From: Ceriagrion tenellum
Lineage: Eukaryota; Arthropoda; Insecta; Odonata; Coenagrionidae
Reading direction: 5' to 3'
DNA length: 64,000 nucleotides
Assembly (NCBI GenBank): GCA_963169105.1
Contig: OY720636.1
Span: forward strand, 144,607,941 to 144,671,940
Numbering within the stretch: the first letter of the stretch is position 1; each line of letters starts with the position of its first letter. Shown here piece after piece: positions 11,835 to 23,550 of the stretch. Made by a program: the position numbers and the translations under genes. Below the pieces are notes generated by a model, which saw only the letters and a program-made list of their open reading frames with translations, made no database searches and was not told where the DNA came from.

Positions 11835-12017
11835 AGACATCACGAAAAAGAAAAATCTCTTAGTAGATTTCACACATAAAATTTAATTACCGACCTAGTT
11901 TTCGATTTCCTTGCAATCATTTTCAATGGTCGATAACAAACTATTTTGAAACTTGGGTCGGTAAAAAAAAATTTGTGTGTGGAATTAAATTAGAGATTTT
12001 TCTTTTTCGTCATGTCT
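11835..12017. mobile_element. Foldback element with about 60-bp imperfect inverted arms
   Basis: The left end AGACATCACGAAAAAGAAAA and right end TTTTCTTTTTCGTCATGTCT are inverted copies. Complementarity continues inwards through AAATCTC, a TTTCACACAT-type block and ACCGACC...GGTCGGT. Each inner end carries GAAAACTAGGTC (minus, 11892-11903) or GAAACTTGGGTC (plus, 11948-11959), resembling the GAAA...GTC end of the hammerhead-like motifs found elsewhere in the window. It may be two inverted copies of a Penelope-type terminal repeat. No coding sequence. Confidence 0.75.
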
Positions 12018-15000
12018 GCAATAGCCTTCCGCAAAGTTACGCCTTCAGCCATTAATTTAATACTTAAATAGATTTAGATTTAAATAGACCTCTCTATGCT
12101 CGGAAATCAACAACACTTCTTACTCCACTTTGAGAGCGGTTTCAAGTAAATAGTTTATTGTTAGTTATTTCGAGGTTTTTAATGGCGATGTCGGTACATC
12201 TTTGAAGGTAGTAAAAAAATCGAGCTTGATTTTTTTGAGGCGTGTGGGTTCCATCGCTACTGCTTGTATGTGATCGTTAAGGTATTTTGATGCGGAGTTT
12301 GGGAGAATGTGGGTTAATAAGATTAAGATAGTTACTGTAGGTCACTATTTCCATCCATCGGTGGGAAAAGAGATTCTCATCGGACTCGGATCGATTCGAT
12401 TTGAAGACACGCGCTTATTCATCACGTTTGACGTGTTAAGGATTCGGCTATTTGGTTGCCAAAGTTTTCCTTCAGTTGCCCTCTGCAATTGGAAATTGGA
12501 ATTTCCAGGCACGTGATCATGTCATGATCTTCGGACTGGAGGGATGAGACGATCGCTGGAGTAGAGTTCTCCTCTTATTGCTCTTCGAATGACCAGATTG
12601 TCCTAAAACAGGGTGCTAAGTTGCAGAGTATTTTCAAGTCGTTTCTTGATGATTTTTTGTTGCATGTATGTTTTCTCTACTTACGACGTTGCAAGTATAT
12701 TGAACATTGAAGATTCATGGAGGAATTCGAGGAACTAATTCAGTTAAGTGAAAACGAAGAGGAAATTTCCATTCCGTGTGTAGTCACCAAATATTATTAC
12801 AGTTCTACAGCAACCAATTCATATTTTAATTATTGTTATCCTACTGCTGGTATCAACCTTAGTTAGTGAAATAATTGTGAAGTATTAGAAAGTCTATGCA
12901 AATAATATATGCTCATAAAACCATGCTATATATTCGCCCAGGTGTTTAGCATTAGCCTCTGCCTCAGAGTGTGTCGGTGCAAATCGTGCATTTTTACTCC
13001 CGACGTAATTACCGTCGATCGAAGTAATCGAGGTCAGACACTTTGTTTCCAGTGAGGCTGTTTAATTGGTCCTTGCTGATATAGATTTTTGTTTTTTGAT
13101 ATTCAAACGTCAAATATGTAATTCACGTTCACCTGAAAGTGACATTTTTTGGCGGTACCATTAAAATAAAATGTAAAGAATTCCAAGTAGTTCACCTTTC
13201 CACTAAATTCACACTAAGCTGAGCTTTCATGTTCCAAAGTCAAGTATATTATGTCTATATCTCTAATGTATAATTTCGAAAATATATCAGTTTTTACTCT
13301 CATTACTCGAGAAAAAATAAAACTAGAGGCTTAATTTTTTGTTTTGCTGAGGAAAATTAATCGAGTAACGTGCTATAAAAATACTATGTTTTTTCTGTGT
13401 ATTCCGTCGCTCTCCTCACGTTTTTTCATAAATTAGCTAAGACTAAATTAAATGTGTCATTATCAGCCCAAGAGCTACGATTAAGAGGCAATTTTGTGTC
13501 CTTAAATTAGCCATCTTATTCTATCTGTGTTCTAAGTCAACAGTTGTAGCATCGCGTAGACCAGAGAGAGCTAAACCTGGCTTAGGAATCCTGGCATTAG
13601 CGATCATCCACCATCTAGTAAAACTCTTTCGAATTACCTAGTAGAGGTAAAACCGTATTCCTTAGATGTAAATAAAAGTTTTGGACGCCGAGCAAACAAT
13701 TTTGGCCCAGGAGTCGGGGGTCATACCTTAGAAGAAGTTCACCACTTTCCTAAACTCTGAAGAGAAATTTTGAAAAAAAGCGAAAAGATATGTGCTGGTG
13801 TGCACGTTGCCGTGGATAAGCTAGATCGTCGAAGGTTGCAACGGTAGCGGGTGAAGTGGAGAGCATGAATCAGATGTCCGCACTGTTCCACAGCGGTTGA
13901 GCTCCTTTTTTTATGTATTTCCCGGCCTACATTCAGGAGAGACGATAAAAAAACGACGAAAACGAATAGCAATTTCATTAAATGTCCTTCGCCCGACCTC
14001 GCGGCTACCGTTTCGAGGAATGAAGGATGGATTTGATTCGAAAGGCTTCCTTTCTCTTGGTTATTTTTTTAAATCAATCTTTTTTCAGGAATCCCAAAAA
14101 TGAGTTATCTTGTTCACAAAACGAAAATGTAATTTGTTAACCATGCACCCGGCGTTCGGTATAATCGAGGAGAATGCAATTAAAGCGACTATCTCGAAAT
14201 TATATTTTTGTAGAAAAAAAGGAAGCGTGCACTACAATCCCATTATGGACTCTTTTTGAATGAGGAAATCCGAGATGAAATTTATGCGCTTCGTTATCCG
14301 ATTTTAATATTTTTCCCTGACTTTATTGGATTTTTGATCTAACTTCGTTGCTAGGTTATTTTATTTATTTTTTTAATTAAGCTCGTAGTAGCTATCCATG
14401 CATATAAGCTTTCAATCCCTTCAGCAATATTTTTAACTCTCATTTCGGAATTGCACATGAATTGGAAGTGAAATAATGGCATCTCGGGCATACCGAGTTA
14501 TACATGCTGGAAGAAATTATTTATACATTCCCGAGGAATTATGCTTTGTAACGTGAATCTATTTTGATGGGCGTCCATTGTTCACGTCACTGTGTTGTTT
14601 ATTTGCAAAAGCAGTGGTTTATTTATGGGATGATATTTCTCGTCTGGAAATTTCACGGACTTCATTTTTTTTGCGGAGACAGAACTGCATTACACTCCGG
14701 TAGTTGTCTGGAGGACGTTCTCGACATCTCAGGACATTTTCACCGTTTTTCGGAATGCTTTTACTAATTTATTTCATTAACCGGGGGTACAAAGACGATC
14801 ATAGTACTTTTTGAGATTGATTTGTGAAAATGCGTTGAACAATGGTTCAAGTATGGGATCCTTTCATTGTGTTTCCCTTTGTCCTTGACTGACCTATCGA
14901 CACCCGAGGCCTTGTCTACATGCGCGCTTGAAGGGCACACAGAAAATTTCTGAACCTGTGTCTAAGGGAATTCATCTTTTTTCATATTACTTATTAAACC

Positions 15001-15652
15001 TCTGTTACAAGCATAATTTTTCCAAATTTCTCTTCTTGAAATTTTCCGACCGAGCGGCCATTTATTAGATTGGGGCATTAATCAACCCGAATGCGGGCGG
15101 ATTTCAAGCGGTGACCTCGGCTGTGGTTTATTTTCATGTTCTTTGGGTGTCACCATTTCGATACTATGGTCAACTCAAAAGACATATTAATGCCATTATT
15201 TTTAGAGAAATGAATACCAAAGGTCCCACGTATGGGATTTTTCTCTATTAGAAATAGAGAGCATAATGGATTTTTATTTAAAAATTTTAGCATTTTAATG
15301 ACTTAAGAAGTAATTATAATGATGCAATTGATGTAATAGCTTCCGTTTTAAAGATAAATTTCACAGCAGTCAACTAAATGTAGATGCATATCTGATGCTT
15401 TACCCAGCTTGCGTGGTTTCACGCTGTCCGCTTATAACGCGTCCTTTACCGAATTTTTTTGCTAATTGATTTGTAGGACAAGGACGATGCGTACTAATTT
15501 TTTGTAATTTTAATGAAAAAATCCCATAACACACATATTCGTGAAAAAATCTGTAGCCCTATCCTTAAGGTGAAACCTTAAGCGCAGATGATGTGTGCGA
15601 GGGTTCCGGTGATCCATCGCGTTCGGTGTCTTTCATAGAGAGCAGTATCTTT
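12018..15652. other. Long unassigned stretch
   Basis: No repeat family or gene is recognised. A 79-codon minus-strand frame at 13739-13978 starts with a hydrophobic run resembling a signal peptide but has no other support. The rest is A/T-rich with short chance frames. Confidence 0.5.
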
Positions 15653-15761
15653 CTCGTTCCAGAGGACATCTTCAAGTCAAAGTTAATTCACTTTTTTGCT
15701 TATTTCACCTCTGGAACACATAATTTTTGCAAATTCAACCGAAGATGTCCTCTGGAACGAG
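15653..15761. repeat. Perfect 21-bp inverted repeat with 67-nt loop
   Basis: CTCGTTCCAGAGGACATCTTC (15653-15673) is the exact reverse complement of 15741-15761. The loop also holds a third, partial copy of the right arm, CCTCTGGAAC at 15708-15717. The arms extend no further. It may be a small foldback element, or a palindrome created by template switching. Confidence 0.9.
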
Positions 15762-17339
15762 GGCTAAACTGTTGTCAATTAATCATAATCATCGCATTAG
15801 ATCACCGGAAGCCTTCCCAGATATCAACGTACCGTTACATATCTAACATGGTCAGTGGGTCATTTCTACTAATTACATTATTCTGGAGTGATGTGGAGGA
15901 TACTTTGGAATCAGTAGGAGCTGAGAGGCATTGGTTTCTTTATAACGAGGTCAAATTAATTGGAGCTTAATGTGTTGTGGTGGCTTACACAGACTACCTG
16001 AGGGATTCAAAACCTTGTTTTTAGGCATAAGAAACGAAATTTCGATTTCACATCCTGTAATAGCCTATCCTCGACATTTGCTCATCTTAACTTGGATTTG
16101 GCCTCTCTTTTATGCTCAAAATTTCAATTTTTCGCTTGAATTATCTCCATTTACATAAAGAGAGATGGATACTCGCCTCCGTCTATCTCTCTGGGTTTCC
16201 CGTTGAAGTGTGAATCACAGGGGTGCTTCGCGTGGTGCGTAATGCCTGGTTCTGTGATCAGACCGTGGCTCTTCTGTCACATTTCCATACCCCATTAATA
16301 TTTTTTTTGTAAATTCTCCCTTTTCATGTTAATTACGTCTATTTTCAAACAAAAAAATAAATATTTCTCTGCTACAAGAACATTTAGTTTTTGTGGTAGC
16401 CTCAGTGGCTTGGAAAAAACAGTTCCCCAGGTCAGGCCTAGTAGATTAATTCAAATGTTTAGAATTTGACAAAAGAAATGGAAAAAAATAACCGAGCTGT
16501 CCACCAATCGCCTGTTCAAATAGGAAAATGAATGAAATTTTATCATATCATATGTAATGCATCGAAATTAAAATTATACTATAATTACCGAGATCTAGGA
16601 TAAAATTTAATTAGTTTATTAACATATCGAGGCGTCATAAGCATACGTTAGCATTATGTACTTGTGATTTTGGGCCAACGTGGTTGCATCACAATGGAAG
16701 CAGTTGTTTCTTCTGATGCCACAATTTCCTAAGCATTTCTCTTCCAACTAAGCGATATTTCGCAAAACTGATAACTGTAAACTGCTTGCTTCAGAATAAA
16801 TCAAAGATTTTATATTATTCAGGTTGACTCCTTGAATTTAAAATATTTTTCATGTACTTTAATAGCAGTTGTATCCCGATGGTCAATAGGAGACAATACT
16901 CATCTCTTTCTCCAGTAGTCCTTGATTGACCTGTTTATTAATTCGAATGCCGTTCATTAAGATACATTTTCTGTCTTTGCGGAAGTGGTATATATTGTAT
17001 TCCTCGCAATCGTATTGGTTACTCTCCATGATTACTCATGAATACACAAATGTATGGCTTATCTGTATTCCATCCGCGGCCAACATGGTTCTTGAAGTCA
17101 AGACCTGAGGTTAACCCATTGGACACGTAACGAATCGGCTGGTCGAGGCCTGTGTATTCCTGCTTATTGACTTGTTATTTCACTTGATATGCTTCTACAG
17201 ATCGTAATAATATCTGTCAGGGAACGGATACGTCCCCAAAATTAATAATCCAAAACATTTTAAGTGGTGATATAAAAATAGGGGGCTCATAACTCTGCTA
17301 ACTGCTAATGCAACTCATGGATGCACAGTAATGGTATTG
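15762..17339. other. Unassigned stretch
   Basis: A/T-rich DNA with no recognised gene. One short imperfect hairpin (AGAGAGATGGA / TCTATCTCTCT, about 16158-16192) is visible. Frames of 60-62 codons lack domain signals. Confidence 0.5.
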
Positions 17340-17347
17340 AGTTTTAA

Positions 17348-17854
17348 TTAGAGCTGTGCGAATGCTTCGAAATCGATTCTAATCCACTCGAATCAGGCTT
17401 AATTCGATTAGATTCGCCTGCGAATCGGGATGGTTCGAAATCGAATGATTCGAAATATTCGAATCTGTAAGATTCGTCTTCGAATCGTTGCATGCATTCA
17501 AGCATGGTGCTCATTCCAAAAATGGTGTGCCGTCGGTTTAGACGATGTTTTCCTCACGCGAAACGAAAATTTAAACTACCAAATGTAATTCTGTGCTATT
17601 CTTTGCGCAACTATATGTATATAAGCAAATGTGAGGCCCTGAAATATTGTGAAAATCTTTGTTATTTTAACTGCGCATAAGCTTTTGCATTTTATTTAGA
17701 TTCGAATTCGAGTCGCAAGCAAATATTTTTAGGGTGATTCGATTCGCGACCAAAAATTAAAAGAATTGTTCGTTTCGATTCGATTCGAAATATCTTTTGG
17801 GAGATTCGATTCGGTTCGATACGAAATAAAAATCTTTGATATTCGCACAGCACT
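17348..17854. mobile_element. hAT-like MITE rich in TTCGAA/GATTCG motifs
   Basis: Terminal inverted repeats AGAGCTGTGCGAAT (17350-17363) and ATTCGCACAGCACT (17841-17854) match at 13 of 14 positions. The flanks AGTTTTAA (17340-17347) and AGTTTCAA (17855-17862) match at 7 of 8, consistent with the 8-bp target duplication typical of hAT elements. Both halves are packed with GATTCGA/TTCGAAT motifs, as expected for subterminal transposase-binding repeats. The middle (about 17490-17690) is unrelated A/T-rich sequence without a transposase. Non-autonomous element; hAT assignment rests on duplication length and TIR style. Confidence 0.75.
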
Positions 17855-17862
17855 AGTTTCAA

Positions 17863-20800
17863 GACGTTTAGAGAGATGAGATTTTAGAGCATCACTGTAA
17901 TATAATCACAGTGAAGCCGAAAAGTTTCAACGTTGTTGCTAAGTAAATGCCAATGTTAGTTATTCCTCTTCGAACTCTGAATAACAGTGTCTTCTTCTAC
18001 GAAATGGCTTCCTCTCGAGACTTTCGAGTCTCGTGGTGTCTTGTCTCCTCTCGCCAAATATTGCCCAAAATTCCTCACGTATTGTATTGAGTCTTGTTTT
18101 CGGAAGCTTTGGAAGTTTATTTATTTGTTTAAATGCAAAAAACCTTTACTATATAACTTATTCTGTCATATTGTTGGTTTGTAGCCGTGGAGTAGACCCC
18201 TCTCGCATATTTTGAGCGAGTGGCGTCGTTGTTTTCCCTTTCCATTCTTCGACTTTGACTTCATGAAGAGCTAAATTCCTTGGCAATAACGGACCTACCG
18301 TGGGACGTCGATCGGTGTTGAAACAATCTGGCACTCGGCTGCGTATCAAATGATGGAAAACGACTGCCTATTATTTCGTAATTTAAGGAGGCTACGGTGC
18401 AGAAAATGTCGCATGTAAGGTTGTAGGGCTGATATCGGATGGAGGAAAGCCTTGTATGAGCAGTTGGGAATGGGAGGAGGAAGAGGAGGAAATGGGGGAT
18501 CGGGTGATAATAATGAAACGAGGGCGAATGGGCGGCTCGCCTTTAGCCTCTCCGCCTATTTTGAGCGGAAAATAAGTCTCTCGGATTACGCCCGCTAGGA
18601 GGAAGGTTATCACCGGGAGATGGCGTCTCGGGTTACCCTCGGAGATATCACCTGCTCTCCTTTCCCTTCTCAACTCCATTCTAAAGCAGAAAAAGGGGAA
18701 AAAATAAGTAGAATGTAACCGATAGGGGCACTTTCTCGGGCCCTTGAGTAGCAGGATGGAGAATGGTTGGGGCGGGTGCGACCTCGAAAAGCCACCCTCC
18801 ATCCTTCACCGACGCCGTCTCTGAATCCTCTTCATCCGTCGCTGGGAAGGGGATACAGAGATTATAGTACGTGGAATATTTCTTAAGGGGACTCACTCAG
18901 TTAAGCGGGGAATGATTGAGGAATTGAGGTTAGATATCACCAATGTTCATTGCATGTGTAGCACGAACTGCCTCCCAGATGAAATTCCTCAACTTCATCT
19001 ACGACGAGGTAATCTGGATCTTTCTGCGTCGCGCAATCCTCCTATACCACGCTGTGATACGGAGTCCTTGCTGACACTGGTGATGATTTTTTTCTTCTCA
19101 GAGACATACAAGCTCGTTTCGGTCTTATTTCTCACATTGGCGGCGAACTAACTATGAATTAATGCCGCCTAATTATTAACTTTTGGTGATGGAAGAAGTG
19201 GTGACAAACTTCGCTTATTATGTTATTGCTCATTGATAGCCCGAAACCTTTAGAATATTGTTAATTTGGTATTTTGTTTATTTCTACAATTTATTGACTA
19301 GTTTTACCATAAGCTAATAGTGAAGTGGCTTTTTAGAGCTTGGGATAAAATATCCGAGTATTCCGATGCTCTTCCTTACTCCTTATTCACGGTATTTATT
19401 GATAGCGAATGAGTGGTAATATTATGCGATCTCAAGTGGATTAACCGGTTATCAAAGTAAATAATACAACAACGAAACATAGTTTCCATTGCTCTGGCAA
19501 TGTGTAAGCGTTTCCTAAAAAATCAGTTTTCAGGTAACCTTCCCTCATCGGGTATCGGTTTGATTAGCTAGCTATCGGTGCTGCCGTGTATCTGTAAGTG
19601 AAGATTAGGGAAAATACCCTTCGACTGAAACTAGATTAAATATTTAGTCGCAGCGAACAGGTTTCGTTTCGTGACACTTCGTTGTTTTCGTCTACTTGTA
19701 TTGTTGTGCCTAAATATTATTTCATAGTTGCTTTCATAATTCATTTATCGATTTAGTTCAAAATATCTGTTAGACACTCAATTCCTAAATTCACCCGTTC
19801 GACGATGATACCTCCAAACATGGTGACCCGGGCGAGAGGTAATGTGTCACGATCACTGATTGTGCGTAAATATATCCCGTAAACCGTGAATGGGGGAAAG
19901 AATCGCTCGTATTGCGTTTTAAAGCTCTCCAAAAAGTCCGAAATAATCCGCGCGCAGATTGAGCAAAATCCATCCCCAGCAGTCATACATTCGAAGATTG
20001 GCTTGCTGTTATCTTTCATACCCTTTCTCTTCTCTAGCAACCGATTGTTTTCCTTCCTCACTATGACGTACCGCGTAATTTTCCCATGAGTTCCATCCTA
20101 ATAAATTATCGGAAATTATTCCCCATTCCCTTATTTATTCAGGGTGGCTGTTGTGGCATATAACTAATCTGATATAAAATATACCTCTTGTATTTTTGTA
20201 GTTTTCATTTTACAGCTTCTATTTTAAACTATTCGTCGGACCTTTTGGTTGGCGATTCTCTCCATTTATTATTCATAATTGTTTTGAGTATGCCGCATTT
20301 TCATCGTTTCAATTTTCTATCTTCTCTAGCCATTACTGCTCAGTTTTCTCTGCTACGCGCTACAAAATATATGCCTTAATGAAGGGCTTTTCCTCTTCTT
20401 AGCTTGTGTTGCCCAGAATATTGCTACTGGCTGTTAGTATACTCTTCTGGTGAATTCATCCTTTTATTGGGCTTCAATGCGCACATTTCCTTCATTTCTT
20501 CTTACAAATCTAGAAAGTTAATCTTGTTTGTCACGTTTATCCTCTCCAAATTTGAAATTGTCTTTTTTTCTTTATTTCTTTGAAAAAAATAACTAGCTTT
20601 TCTTACAGAAATCTTGGAGCTTTACTTTTTTTAAATGTCATCCATGGAATTCTGTATCCTTGTCAGATCTTATTTAATCGAGAAATGGCGAGTCCATTAG
20701 CAAAGCAATTTGCAATTATTTTTTCCCCTCAGACATGCTTGTCTATTTTTTAATAAAAACATTTTTTTTATTTATTTGAGCTACAATTACCAGAGTTTTC

Positions 20801-20936
20801 CGGTATGAATTTGGAATTTAAGTGGATGCCGTTATAGTTTGACACGATGAGAAATGAAGTGGTGTCGCTATCGGGAAGGAAAATGAAAAATTTTCAGGAA
20901 GCACATGAAACATTGATTGATAACTGTTACGACATG
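17863..20936. other. Long unassigned stretch
   Basis: Contains a short hairpin (CGAGACT-TTCG-AGTCTCG near 18017) and a GC-rich patch at about 18480-18880 with open minus-strand frames of up to 136 codons that look compositional. No gene or repeat is recognised elsewhere. Confidence 0.5.
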
Positions 20937-21115
20937 GGGGATCGGGCTTGTGTGGTGGCTAGAATACTATCTAACCATACGGGCGGCCAGGGTTCAAATA
21001 CCTACAGAAGTGGATGTTTATTAGAGGAAACCCGATCTCTATTTGAGTGCCTTGTGGAGGGCACTTCAAGTACAGTACTCCGTCTGTTGGATGAAACGTT
21101 AAACTGTGGTCCCCT
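20937..21115 (+). mobile_element. SINE family 1, copy B (3'-truncated)
   Basis: It starts GGGGATCGGGCTTGTGTGG, carries the B-box-like GGTTCAAATAC and the ACTCCGTCTGTTGGATGAAAC body motif, and stops at GTGGTCCCCT, about 180 bp in. The distal third and (ATCCA)n tail present in copies A, C and D are missing. It is more diverged than A and C, suggesting an older insertion. Confidence 0.85.
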
Positions 21116-23097
21116 AAAATGATGATATTCGACCTAAAAACATGACTAATCAAGGTGGACGATATGCCGTGACAGATTTCGCGAATGATTTAAGAAGTAA
21201 GCTCGGAAAAGAGGGGATGGATGAGTAATTTCTGAATTCCGGTTTGAGTGAGTTCCACTTCGGATTTCAAATTCTTGCGTTTGGCGATGTCTTCCTCTGT
21301 GCTGCCAGTCTTTTGAAGTATGTGGTGCTCCTAGAAGTTCCCATGAATGCCACATTGTGGCGCGCAAAAAATGTTGCGTTTATTTTTTCCGCCTCTGTAC
21401 CTACCGTATTAGGGATGGAGGGTAAAGGATCCCTTAATTGCATATCGTGAACTGGCTCGGAGGATTGAATTAGGGGGTAGGGGGCGCTGGATAGATCTTA
21501 CCTATGGTGGAAACAGAAGAGTGGGAGATCGAACGAAGGTTACTTTTTTTTGAGTGCCGCAATAAAGGAGAGAATGAGCGGTGAGACTTTTTGGAGGCTG
21601 TGGAAGGGTTTAAGGAACGAAAGGCGAGCGGGAGGCCCTCGTCGAGAGAGGCGACGGAAGTGGGAATTGAAGGGGAGGCTTCTCTTGTGCTATGGACGCA
21701 TTGACTGCCCTTGGACTCCTCCCCGCCGTTGTTGCCTTCCTCTCGGCCCATTTAACCACCACCTTCCCTCCTCGGACCGACATTCCCATTACGACCCCAT
21801 TCGACAAACCCTTAGGAGAGTCGTGGAGATGGGAGGACCGGTGGAAGATGTCTTTCTTCGCGGAGTGCTCCCTCACTTCTTTCGTCAATGTTTCCGAGGA
21901 CATCGTCTAGGATGGCAAGGATGGGGGCGTGGCTCTTATGACGTTCCACTCTTCTTAACAAAAGATAGACGCGTGACTTCCCTGAACCACTCGAGGCGTA
22001 ACCTGCCGTCAGTTATCGCGGGGCTCTTCTGGAACTCCCTGAAATGAGAAACATCAGTTTTCATCTGTCGGATCACATTGTGTGAGGAACTGGAACTTAT
22101 TGGTTTCCAGAAGGTATGAAGCAGTTTCGTGGAAATAGACCCTAATTTGGAAAGGGGAGGTGTACATTAAGAAAGATTCCGTGAGAGAGGTTTCTTCAGT
22201 ATCTACTCTTCGGTTTGCCTGGGGTCCATTCTGTATATCCTCGGAATTTCCGAGTCTCGACAGTGACGAAATTTTGACGTCTGAGCCACGTAAAATTCAA
22301 AGGGGAGCATTCGAAAGTTGAGATTTGTCGGGGAATCCGACGTCACATCCACGGATTTACCGAGGTTCGACCGCGTCGATTTCTTACTGAATAAGGCCCC
22401 TGATGAGTTTTCCTGATGCCCTTGCACCGTCCAAGCTCTGGGCCTTATCCTCGATTGGAAATAGAAATACCTGGTTGCAGTTACCTGTGGCCCCAACTTC
22501 TGTAAAAATTATAATTTGTGCGCATTCCGCGTTGATGCATCATGCTACTGCCGCATCGCACCTAGTGCTGTATTTCGTGGCATTTAGCACCGTAGTAGTC
22601 TTTATTGTTTCATGACCTAATCCTGTGAATTTTACGAGAATATTTTTGCGTTCAGTGTCCATTTCATCGAGATAATCCTTTGGCCAACTGGGTTCCAAAC
22701 GAGAACAAGAATAGAAGAGAGTGAAGATACTCTGCAATGAATTCAAGTATTTTGTTTAAAAGAAAGGGAAAAGAATGATGGTCTGTACAAAAAAGTTAGA
22801 GATATAATATCTATAGCTTAAAAAACTTGGAGAGACGAACGGAGGGGCCTAGAGTCAAGTTTTGTCGAAGACGGAAGGGGGTTATGTCACCCACGAGATT
22901 GGTATTTGTAGAATTTGGCGAAACGACTGACGAATTCGTGTAAATATTTGCGTTCGCCGCTTATTAGGACTTGGAACTTAGGAGATGTGGTCCTAGTGCA
23001 AACGCTTTGATGAGCATGGAAGACCTTTTCTGATCTATGTTTTTTTTTTAATTTATAGCCTAGATTTCGCATATCCTTTTTGATATATTGTCCTGAT
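21116..23097. other. Unassigned stretch with a GC-rich patch
   Basis: Bases about 21560-21990 are GC-rich and hold overlapping open frames on both strands (165 codons plus, 97 minus). Neither shows a domain, and the overlap on opposite strands argues for composition, not coding. No other feature is seen. Confidence 0.5.
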
Positions 23098-23550
23098 AAA
23101 ATACGGAAATGTTTTAGGCTCCAAAGTAGATACGTGAAGAAAAAATCGATGATGACTATAATGTGGAGTGTGGTGCTGTATGGGTCGGAAACGTGGTCAA
23201 CGCGGAGAGGGGTGGTGCTGAGACGGGAGGCATTTGAGGTGTGGCTTACGAGAATGGAGGAGTTGAGCAGGCTCTGGAGGGAGACGAATGAGAAGGTATT
23301 GTACATGTATGGCGGCAGAGTGAAGGACTTTTGTGGCGTCGATCCGGCGAAGGTAGATAAGTTGTACGCAGGAAGAAGTGGTATTTTGATTGGAGAACGC
23401 CGAGGGAGCTTGAAAGAGAAATGAAGAGGAGAGGAATTGTGAACGGCGTGGAGGTATAGGGAATGATTATAGACCTGATGGCTAGTTAGTGGTCTGCGAG
23501 AGGGTGAAGAAAATGTCCAAGAGATGGGGAGGGTGGGATAGGAACTTCCC
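23098..23550 (+). pseudogene. Decayed LINE reverse transcriptase, C-terminal part
   Basis: Hand translation gives IMWSVVLYGSETWSTRR at about 23158-23208, matching the VWSVxLYGSETWTLR stretch that follows the RT palm in arthropod endonuclease-reverse transcriptases. It is followed by EAFEVWLTRMEELS and TNEKVLYM (family pattern EAFEMWxxRRMxxIxW, TNEEVL). Downstream, GRV...GVD and a final EMGR-like stretch agree with the family tail but need frame changes. It is the same class as 11156-11476, 49938-50340 and 57180-58145. A 221-codon antisense frame (22887-23552) covers the same DNA and is a shadow. The palm and endonuclease domains are missing, so the copy is 5'-truncated and inactive. Confidence 0.8.

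Noticed and set aside
21550..22047. 165-codon plus-strand frame
   Set aside because: It lies in a GC-rich patch with equally open frames on the other strand, is Arg/Pro-rich and has no domain.
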